In this document: piece after piece, positions 8,299-16,700 of the stretch
Layout of the letters: every line of letters begins with the position of its first letter
Numbering within the stretch: the first letter of the stretch is position 1
Assembly: GCF_002198675.1 (NCBI RefSeq)
Contig: NZ_MWLL01000093.1
Coordinates: forward strand, 1-35,104
Length of the DNA stretch: 35,104 bases
DNA from: Kineosporia sp. R_H_3
GTDB lineage: Bacteria; Actinomycetota; Actinomycetes; Actinomycetales; Kineosporiaceae
Direction: 5' to 3'
Notes under the pieces: model-generated
Database searches by the model: none
Told to the model about the DNA's origin: nothing
The model's input: the letters and a program-made list of their open reading frames with translations, nothing else
Position numbers and translations under genes: made by a program

Positions 8299-8787
8299 GT
8301 GAGCATCGTCACCGAGCAGTCGCCGCTCCCGAGCCGGCACGCCGTCCGCAGCCTTCTCGAGGGCCTCACCGGCCGCGACATCGACTTCCGGGACGGCGAC
8401 CCGATCCCGCCGAAGCCGACGAACACCATCGCGGTCTTCGTCACCGACAAGCTCGCGACGTCGGCCATCGCCGTCGTCACGCTCGAGGGCGCCGCCCGCC
8501 TCGGCGGCTCGCTCGGCATGCTGCCGAAGGGCGGCGTGGACGACGCGATCGACACCAAGGACCTGTACAGCCCCATCAAGGAGAACTGCTACGAGGTCCT
8601 CAACGTGCTGTCGGCCGTGTTCAACGTGCCGGACGCCCCGCACGTGAAGCTCTACCAGATGTACGGCCCCGGCGAGGCCGTCCCGTCCGACATCGCGCAG
8701 CTCGCGGCGACGCTCGGCTCGCGGATGGACATCGCCTTCACGATCGCCGGTTACGGCGACGGGCACCTGTCGCTCGTCGTCCGCTGA
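8299..8787 (+). CDS. Divergent CheX-like protein of the chemotaxis operon, function unknown
   Basis: A 162-residue protein without a family I recognise with certainty. The middle (IAVVTLEGAARLGG) followed by a helix KENCYEVLNVLSAVFN (about 94-109) recalls the CheC/CheX core. E99 and N102 have the Glu-x-x-Asn spacing of the phosphatase site, but the following Gly-Asn turn is absent. The C-terminal sheet ends IAFTIAGYGDGHLSLVV. The GTG start follows a CTGGAG site (8288-8293), like that of the receptor gene, and a 71-nt gap. It could be a phosphatase, a decoy binding CheY or CheA, or a scaffold. The location makes a chemotaxis role likely. Confidence 0.6.
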   Translation: MSIVTEQSPLPSRHAVRSLLEGLTGRDIDFRDGDPIPPKPTNTIAVFVTDKLATSAIAVVTLEGAARLGGSLGMLPKGGVDDAIDTKDLYSPIKENCYEVLNVLSAVFNVPDAPHVKLYQMYGPGEAVPSDIAQLAATLGSRMDIAFTIAGYGDGHLSLVVR

Positions 8788-8810
8788 GCCGTTCGCCCAG
8801 GAGGAACCCC

Positions 8811-10100
8811 ATGACCGCGCACTCCCTCGACACCGACGGGAACCCCGTCGGGCCGCCCTCCGACGACCAGGAGGTCCATGGCGGTCGTGCGGGCATGGTG
8901 CGTTACGTCCGGGTCGGCCGGCAGGCCATCTACGACGCGCAGCGCCAGCTCGTCTCCTACGAGCTGCTGTTCCGCAACCAGTCCGACGCCAACGGCGCCG
9001 AGGTGGCGAGCGAGCAGGCGACGAGCCAGGTCATCGCCTCGACGTTCGGCACCTTCGGTCTGGACGTGATCTCCGACGGGCGCCCCGTCTTCATCAACTT
9101 CACCCGGGCGTTCCTCACCGGGGTCATCCCGGTGCCCGTCGAGCCGGAGAACGTCATCATCGAGGTCGGCGAGCTCGTCGACGCCGACCACGAGCTGCTC
9201 CTCGGGCTGAACCAGCTGCGCCAGTCCGGGTACCGGCTCGCCGTGGCCGACTACCGCGGCGAGGTGAGCCGCAGCGCCCTCCTGGAGATCGCCGACTTCG
9301 TCAAGCTGTCGGTGAACGCGCTGCCGACGCTCGTCCTGCCGGGTCTCGTCGCCCAGTGCCGCCAGGTCGGCGCGACGCTCGTCGCGATCGACATCGAGGA
9401 CGCCGAGACGTTCCAGCGCGCGGTCGACCTCGGCTTCGACCTGTTCCAGGGGCGCTACCTCGCCAAGCCGTCGGTGCTCGAGCAGCGCACGCTGTCGCCG
9501 AGCCAGCTCATCTGCGTCCGGCTGCTCAACGACCTCGCCGACCCCGAGGTCTCGGTGCAGCGCATCGAGCAGCTCGTCGGCACGGACCCCGGCCTCACGC
9601 TGCGCCTGCTGCGCACCGCGAACTCGGCGGGCGCCGGCGCCCAGGCGGACGTCACCTCGCTGCGCCAGGCGCTCGTGCTCATCGGCCCGCGGCGGCTGCG
9701 CTCGTGGGTCGTGCTCACGCTGCTCGAGGGCGGCACGACGAAGAACACGAGCGACGACCTGTGGAGCGTGCTCGCCCGGGCCCACGCGTGCCAGCGGCTC
9801 GCGGTCGACTCCAGCGACATGGCCTTCACCGTCGGCCTGCTCTCCGGCTGCGCCGACCTGCTCGGCGCCGAGCTCTCCGCGATCGCCGACGGCTCCGGCG
9901 TGGGCCCCGAGGCCCGGCACGCGCTCGTCGACGGCGAGGGCTCCGCGGGCCGCGCGCTGCTCGCCGTCCTCGCGCACGAGCGGGACGACGCCGACGCGGT
10001 GACGCAGGCGGGCCTGGTCCCGTTCGACGTCTCCCGCGCGTACCTGGAGAGCCTGTCCGAGTCCCTCCAGCTCGTCCACGACCTCCTGGGCAAGAACTGA
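8811..10100 (+). CDS. EAL-HDOD (YuxH-type) signalling protein with degenerate EAL domain
   Basis: A 429-residue cytoplasmic protein. The N-terminal half (about 30-225) is EAL-like (VGRQAIYDAQRQLVSYELLFR), but the catalytic EAL is YELL (E51-L52-L53). The DDFG position reads VADYRG and the K-x-D position reads VKLSV, so cyclic-di-GMP hydrolysis is unlikely. The C-terminal half (about 230-420) is an HDOD domain (LLNDLADPEVSVQRIEQLVGTDPGLTLRLLRTANS) without HD metal ligands. Such proteins are usually regulatory. AGGAGG (8799-8804) lies 6 nt before ATG 8811; an internal ATG at 8895 would drop a low-complexity leader. The stop codon lies inside a large inverted repeat shared with the facing gene. 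It is the last gene of the che cluster. Confidence 0.85.
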   Translation: MTAHSLDTDGNPVGPPSDDQEVHGGRAGMVRYVRVGRQAIYDAQRQLVSYELLFRNQSDANGAEVASEQATSQVIASTFGTFGLDVISDGRPVFINFTRAFLTGVIPVPVEPENVIIEVGELVDADHELLLGLNQLRQSGYRLAVADYRGEVSRSALLEIADFVKLSVNALPTLVLPGLVAQCRQVGATLVAIDIEDAETFQRAVDLGFDLFQGRYLAKPSVLEQRTLSPSQLICVRLLNDLADPEVSVQRIEQLVGTDPGLTLRLLRTANSAGAGAQADVTSLRQALVLIGPRRLRSWVVLTLLEGGTTKNTSDDLWSVLARAHACQRLAVDSSDMAFTVGLLSGCADLLGAELSAIADGSGVGPEARHALVDGEGSAGRALLAVLAHERDDADAVTQAGLVPFDVSRAYLESLSESLQLVHDLLGKN

Positions 10101-10126
10101 CCGATCCGCAGTTGTCGACCGGATCC
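10097..10126 (+). repeat. Left arm of a split inverted repeat (copy 1)
   Basis: This 30-nt arm includes the TGA stop of the EAL-HDOD gene. It is complementary at 27 of 30 positions to 10741-10770, which includes the stop of the facing LamG gene. It is also repeated in direct orientation at 10701-10726 (23 of 26 identical from 10101). The truncated AbiEi-like gene lies between. Confidence 0.75.
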
Positions 10127-10607
10127 CGGGTCCAGCCCCCGCGAGCAGCCGTTCGCCCTCGTCGACGGGCAGCGTGCGCAGGCAGTCGAGGACGGTCCGG
10201 GCCGGCGTCGTCAGACGGGGCCCGCCCCGACCGAGCCTCGTCGTCTCGTGGTCGGCGAGGACGATACGGTGCGGCCTCAGGTCGCTGAGGGTCTTCATCC
10301 GTCGAGGCGTCACGGCGTGCGCGACGGCGTCGACCGGAACCGGAAGGCGGTGCAGCGCCGCCGCGGTGGAGTGGCTGGCGACGGCGTCCGGCCACGTGAG
10401 GTGAACGGCCCACACCAAGGTCGCCGCCGTGACCTCGCCCCCGGTCAGTGCCTTCCCTGCGACCCGGACCCAGGCCCCGGTCCGCACCCGGCGTGAGACC
10501 CGGTCCGCCGACCACCCGGCCTCGAAGGCCTGCTGCCGGGTGAAGGCTCCCGCCTGCCGGTGGGCCGCCGGAGGCACGTCCACGCGGGCCCGGTTCTCGG
10601 ACGACAT
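10127..10607 (-). pseudogene. Truncated AbiEi-like antitoxin-type gene
   Basis: From an ATG at 10607 about 155 residues can be read on the - strand. They show the usual N-terminal pattern of AbiEi-type/DUF559-associated proteins: a winged-helix start (QAGAFTRQQAFEAGWSADRV, then RRVRTGAWVRVAGKAL), SHSTAAALHRLPVP, and LTTPARTVLDCLRTLP. The similarity stops at GERLLA, exactly where the repeat arm at 10097-10126 begins. The frame then runs without a stop into the antisense of the EAL-HDOD gene. The C-terminal half is missing, so the gene is broken. An upstream ATG at 10715 lies inside a hairpin and is less likely. No AbiEii-type toxin partner is nearby. It looks like an inserted and decayed fragment. 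Confidence 0.6.
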
Positions 10608-10700
10608 GACCCGACCCTGCCGCGCCGCCCGTCGCGACCTGGTCCACGCGTCGTCCCCTGTGGACGACGTGACGAACCACCGACCTGTGGACGGGTCGAG

Positions 10701-10726
10701 CCGCTCCGCAGTCATCGACCGGATCC
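10701..10726 (+). repeat. Direct repeat copy 2 of the terminator arm
   Basis: This copy matches 10101-10126 at 23 of 26 positions in the same orientation, 600 bp away. With copy 1 it brackets the AbiEi-like fragment. Confidence 0.7.
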
Positions 10727-10770
10727 AGGGCGCGAGGCCTGGATCCGGTCGACAAGAGCGGATCTGTCAG
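10706..10770. terminator. Strong bidirectional terminator hairpin
   Basis: A perfect 15-bp stem (10715-10729 with 10738-10752) has an 8-nt loop. Beyond an internal loop, CCGC at 10706-10709 can pair with GCGG at 10758-10761. It lies directly after the stop (10769-10767) of the - strand LamG gene and faces the + strand che operon. There is no U-tract, which is common for actinobacterial terminators. Confidence 0.65.
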
Positions 10771-13700
10771 GGGGTGGCGGTGGTCGTCGCGGCAGGACCG
10801 GTGCCGGCGGTGTTCGTCGCGGTGACGCTGACCGTGTACGTGACGTTGTCGGTGAGACCCGTGAGGCCGCAGGAGGTCCCGCTCGTCGTGCAGGTCCGGG
10901 TGGTCTGGCCGGACGCCGTCGCGGTCGCGGTGTACGACGTGACCGCGGCGCCGCCGTTCCAGGTCGGCGCCGACCAGGAGACGGTGCTCGAGGTGATGCC
11001 GCCGCTCGTCGCCGAGGGTGTCACCGGCGCGGCGGGGGCGATCGTCTGGCCCCAGTGCCGCGCGAGGTACTCCTCGACGGTGCGCCGCTCGGACGACGAC
11101 AGCGCCCGGTTGAAGACGAGCACCTCGCCGACGTCGCCGTCGAGCGGGTACGCGTAGTCGTTCGAGGCGACGGTGTCGGTGCCGCCGACGACGAACGAGT
11201 CGCCGACGGTCTGCCACGAGGCGACCCGCGACATCGAGTTCAGGGTGCCGGTCCCGTTGAGTGCCAGGCCGTTCGTCAGCGTGCCGCCGGACGACGACGA
11301 GACCGACGACGCGATGACGGGCGAGGTCGTCGCCGACGCCGAGCCGTAGATCCCGTTGATGGCGGTGTCGTACGCGTCGCTCTGGTAGGCGTCGACGGTC
11401 GTCGTCGTGCCGCTCCAGGCCTTGGCGAAGATCCCCGTGTTCCAGCCGCCGTTGAACATCGCGACGGCGCCGGCGTTGTTCGTGCCCGCCGTGCCGTACG
11501 TCGTCCGGGCCGCGGCCACCGCGAAGACCGTGCGGTTCGCGCTGCCCACGGCACCGATGCCGCTCGCGGTGACCTGGTAGACGTCCGGGTCCGTCTTCGT
11601 GAAGCGCAGCGCCGTGCGGCTGTTGATCGCTGCGGCGGTGAGCGTCGCGCCGCTCGTCGTCACCTTCGGCGCGTTCCAGCCGTTGCCGGAGCGGTCCTTC
11701 CAGCAGCCGACCTGGCTGCCGGTGGAGGCACCCGACCCCGTGCAGTCGGTCGCGGCGGACAGGGCCGCGTCGTACTGCGCGTCGAGCCAGACCTTGAGCG
11801 CGGACGACGCGAAGAGCGTCGCGGGGTAGGCCGACGCGTTGACGGCCGTCGACGCCGGCCCGACCCCGACCGAGTTCGTCGCCGTGACCGTGAAGGCGTA
11901 GGTGGCGCCGTTGGTCATCCCGGTCACCGTGCACGGGGACGACGCGCACGACGTCGTGATCGTCCCGAGGCTGCTGTCGGTCGGCGTCGCCGTCACCGTG
12001 GAGCCGCTGATCGCCGCCCCGCCGTTCCACGGTGCGGTCCACGCGACCGACGCCTGGCCGTCCGCCCCGGTCACCGTCACCCCGGTCGGGATGCCCGGCG
12101 TGATGACGGTGCCCCACTTGCGGGCCAGGTACTCGTCGACGAGCCGCCGCTCGGCGGTCGTCAGGCTGCCGGTGAAGATGACGACCTCCGGGACCGGCCC
12201 CTGCCACCAGTAGCTCATCCCCGGCGCGCCGGCGAGGACGGCGAACGTGGCGCCGGTCGAGACCGCGCCCGCGGTGGTCGTCGCGGCGACCCCGTTGAGC
12301 GCGATCGAGGACGAGGCCGAGGTGAAGACGGAGCCGATCTGGAACTGCTGGTTCGTCGCGACGTTCGTCGGGGACGTCGAGGCGGTCGGGCCGGCGGTGT
12401 AGGTGTCGGAGACGACCGGCCCCGTGTTCAGGTACGTCGCCCGGGCCTGGCCGCCCGTGAGCGCACCCCACGACATGAGGTTCCGGTAGGCGACGGTGCC
12501 GGTCAGCTTGGCGGTGAGGAGCATCGTCGAGGTCGTCGTCCCGGTCGGCAGCTTCGAGACGGTCAGCGGGTAGTAGTCGTCGACCCCGTCGAACCCCGGC
12601 ACCGACCGGCCGTTCACCGTCGTCAGCGTCGCCCGGTAGGCGGCGGTGGCCTGGACCGCGTTGTTCGCCTGGCCGGACTTGTCCGCCCAGCAGCCGACCG
12701 TCGTCGTCGCGGCGGCGCCGCTGCACGCGTTCGAGGCGTACATCGTCGCGGCGTCCGCGCCGTCGAGCCACGCCCTGAGCCGGGCGGTCGTCATGACGGC
12801 GGCCGGGTAGGGGTAGACGGTGGCCGCCGCTGCGGTCGCGACCCCGGTGCCCGCGCTGTTCACCGGGGCGACCGTCACCGTGTACGTGGCGCCGTTCGTC
12901 AGCCCGGTCACCGTGCACGGCGACGAGGCGCACGACGTCGTGACGGTCGACAGGGTCCCGTCGGACGGCGTCGCCGTCACCGTGTACGAGGAGATCGAGG
13001 CCCCGCCGTTCCAGGTCGGCGCCGTCCACGCGACGTTCACCGCGGCGTCCGTCGTCGTGGACGCCGTCGCGGTGACGCCGGTGACGAGACCCGGGGCGAT
13101 CGTCAGGCCCCACTTGCGCGCGAGGTACTCCTGCACCTGCCGGTTCTCGGCGGCGGTGGGGCTCGAGGCGAGGACGACGACCTCGGCGATCCGGCCCTTC
13201 CAGACGCCGCTGGTGTTCCAGGCCGTGGCGCCGACCGCCGCACCCGACGACGTGCCGGTGTTGTTCGTCGCCGCGAAGCTGTAGTTCGGCGAGGCGTTCA
13301 TCGCCGAGGTGACGGTCGTCGACGTCACGACGCCGTCGGTGAGCACGGCGGTCGAGACGGGCCAGTTCTTCGTCACCGTCGCCGACGGCCAGGTGGCGAA
13401 CGTCTCGAGGTAGACCTTGCTGTTGAAGGCCCCCTTCTCCAGGACCCGGCCCTGCCCGGTGCTGTTGGCGCCCCAGCCGATGAGGTGCCGGAAGTCGGAC
13501 GACCCGGGCGAGGTGTCCTCCTGCACCGCGACGGCGTAGACCGCGGACGACGTCGTCCCGGTCGGCAGCTTGGCCACCGTCAGCGGGTAGTAGTCGTTCG
13601 TGCCGTCGAACATCGGGGCGTTGCGGCTGTTGAGGCTGCTCACGGTCGGCTGGTTCGCGGCCGTCGTCTGGACCGCGTTGTTCGCCTGCGCGGACTTGTC

Positions 13701-16700
13701 CTTCCAGCAGCCGATCGCACCGCCGCCGGACGGCGCGGCACCGGTGCAGGCGGTCGAGCTGTAGAGCGTCGAGGAGTCGGCGCCGTCGAGCCACAGCGAC
13801 GTCGCGGCCGGCGTCATGACCCCGGCGGGGTACGGCGTGACGGTCGTCGACGACGACGCCGCACCGGTGCCCGCGGCGTTCGTCGCGGTGACGGTCACCG
13901 TGTACGTGATGCCGTTCGTCAGGCCGGTCACGGTGCACGGGCTCGAGGCCGCCGTGCACGTCTGCGTCGACATCGTGCCGTCGGACGGGACGGCGGTCGC
14001 GGTGTACGAGGTGATGGCGTTGCCGCCGTTGCTCACGGGGGCGCTCCAGGAGACGGCGGCCGACACGTCACCGGCGGCCGCGCCGACGGACGTCGGGGCG
14101 CCGGGCACGGTGTACGGCGTGACCGCCGCCGAGGCGGTCGACGCCGGCCCGGCGCCGACGCTGTTCGTGGCCCGCACGGTGAACGTGTACGCGGTGCCGT
14201 TCGTCAGGCCGGTGACGGTGCACGTCGTCGTCGGTGCGGTGGCGGTGCACGTCTGTCCGCCGGGCGAGGCGGTCACGGTGTAGCCGGTGACCGCGGCGCC
14301 GCCGTTCCACGCGGGGGCGGTCCAGGTGACCGGCGCCTGGGCGTTCTGGCCGCCGGTGGCGCCGACGGCGGTGGGTGCCTGCGGGGTGATGACGGAGGCC
14401 CACTTGCGGGCGAGGTACTCCTCGACGCCGCGACGCTGGGTCGCGGTGAGGGTCGTGTCGAGGACGAGGATCTCGGAGCCGCTGCCGTACCAGCGACCCG
14501 CAGGGGTCGTCGCACCGCCGGTGCCGATCCACAGGTGGTCGGTGCCCGTCGTGTAGGCGCCGCTGCCGGTCGCTCCGGTGTCGCCCTGGGCCCACACCGA
14601 CATCGACGTCCCGGTGGCGAACTCGGCGACCGCGACGCCGGTCGCCTGTGCGGCGGGCCAGGCGGTCGCGAACGCCTGCGGCGTGTAGTACGCGTCGACG
14701 CCCGTCGCCGACCAGCTCGTCAGCCTGCGCTGGCTGCCGCTCGTCGTGCCGCCCCAGGACAGGAGCGCGATGCCGTTCATCGCGGTGGCCGGGTTGACCG
14801 CGGCCGCGGCGGCGACCGTGCTGGAGGCGGTACCCGTCGGCACCAGGGCGACGTTGCCGGCGAGGTAGTCGTCGGTGCCGTCGAACGCGGGGACGGACCG
14901 GCCGTTGACGGTCGTCAGCGCGGGCCGGTACCCGGCCGTCGCCTGGGTGACGTGGTTGCCGCTCGCCGACCTGTCCTCCCAGCAGCCGACGGTGGTCGTC
15001 GCGGTCGCGCCGGTGCAGGTGGACGACGCGAGCAGCGTGGCGGGGTCCGCGCCGTCCAGCCAGAGCCTGACCGCCGAGCCGGACAGCACCGTCGCCGGGT
15101 ACGGCGTCACGGTCGCGGCCGACGACGCCGGGCCGGTGCCCACGCTGTTCACCGCGGCGACGGTGACGGAGTACGTGGCACCGTTCGTCAGCCCGGAGAC
15201 CGTGCACGGCGACGACGCGCACGACGTCGTCACGGTCGCGAGCGTCCCGTCCGACGGCGTCGCGGTGACCGTGTACGACGACACGGATGCACCGCCGTTC
15301 CAGGCGGGCGCGGTCCACGCGACGCTCGCGGTGCCGTCGGCCGTCGACGACGCGGTCGCGGTCACCCCGGTCGGGGCCTGCGGGGTGAGCGTCCCGCCCC
15401 ACTTGCGGGCGAGGTACTCCTCGACGGTGCGGCGCTGGGTCGCCGTGAGCGTGCCGCCGACGACGACGACCTCGGGGACGGCGCCCTGCCAGTAGTAGCC
15501 GTTCGTCACCGACTGGCGACCGACGTTCGCCAGCGTCGTCCCGGTGCTGAGAGAGGTCGCCGCCGACGTGGTCCCGGTGGCGCCGTTCATCCAGCCGGAC
15601 ACCTGCGTCGACGTGTGCTGTCCGGCAAGAATCCCGACGGACGACGTCCAGGTCCCGGGCCAGGTGACGCCGGTGCTGAGGCCGTCGACGGCGGCCGCCG
15701 CCGTGCCGTTGCCCTTGTAGAACTGGCGACCCTGCCCCGTCGTCAGCGTCCCCCAGAACAGCGCCGTCCGGTACGAGCTGCTCGCGGGCGCCGGGTCGGT
15801 CAGCGTCGCCGCGAGGAACGTCGTCGTCGACGACGTGCCGGCCGGCAGCGTCGAGAGGTTGCCGATGCCGAGGTAGTCGTCCGTGCCGTCGAACCCGGGC
15901 ACCGACCGGCCGTTGACCGTCGTCGGCGCGGGCCGCAGCGACGTGCCGGCCCCCGTGGCGTCGTGCCTGTCGGCCGACTTGTCGACCCAGCACCCGATCG
16001 ACGTCGTGGGGGCTGCGCCGGCGCACGTGCTCGAGGCGAACATCGTCGCGGCGTCCGCGCCGTCGAACCAGACCTTGAGCGCGCCGGCGCTCATGATCGT
16101 CGCCGGATAGGTGACGAGCGAGACGGACGGCGACGAGGCCGGCCCGGCGCCGACCGCGTTGTTCGCGGCGACGGTCACCGCGTAGGTCGCGCCGTCGGTG
16201 AGCCCGGTGAGCGTGCACGGGGACGACGCGCACGAGAGCGTCACCGTGGCCAGCGTGCCGTCCGCCGGGGTGGCGGCGACCGTGTACGAGGTGATCGCCG
16301 AGCCGCCGTTCCAGGCGGGTGCGGTCCACGCGACGGCGGCGGCGCCGTTCGTGGTCGTCGACGCGGTCGCCGTGACGCCCGTCGGGGCACCGGGGGTGAG
16401 CGCGGTGCCCCACTTGCGGGCGAGGTACTCCTGCACCGTCCGCCGCTGCGTCCCCGTGAGGCTGCCCGAGAACGCGATGATCTCCGGGATCTGGCCCTGC
16501 CAGAACTGGCTCGGCGTGCCGGACGCCCCGACGGTCGCGTACGTCGTCCCCGTGCTGTTCGTCAGCCCGGTCACGGTGACGCCGGGGTCCGTGCCCGACG
16601 CCCACACCGTCTCGGTGGTGGAGGTGAACTCCGCGGCGACGACCCCGGGTGCCGTCGACCAGGAGCCCTGGACCGCGGCGGTCCCGACGGACGCCACCAT

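Noticed and set aside
8751-10715. A 654-residue frame on the - strand covering the EAL-HDOD gene and the AbiEi-like fragment
   Set aside because: Only the first part (to about 10127) shows protein-family features; the rest is the antisense shadow of the EAL-HDOD gene, so it is a broken gene running into shadow.
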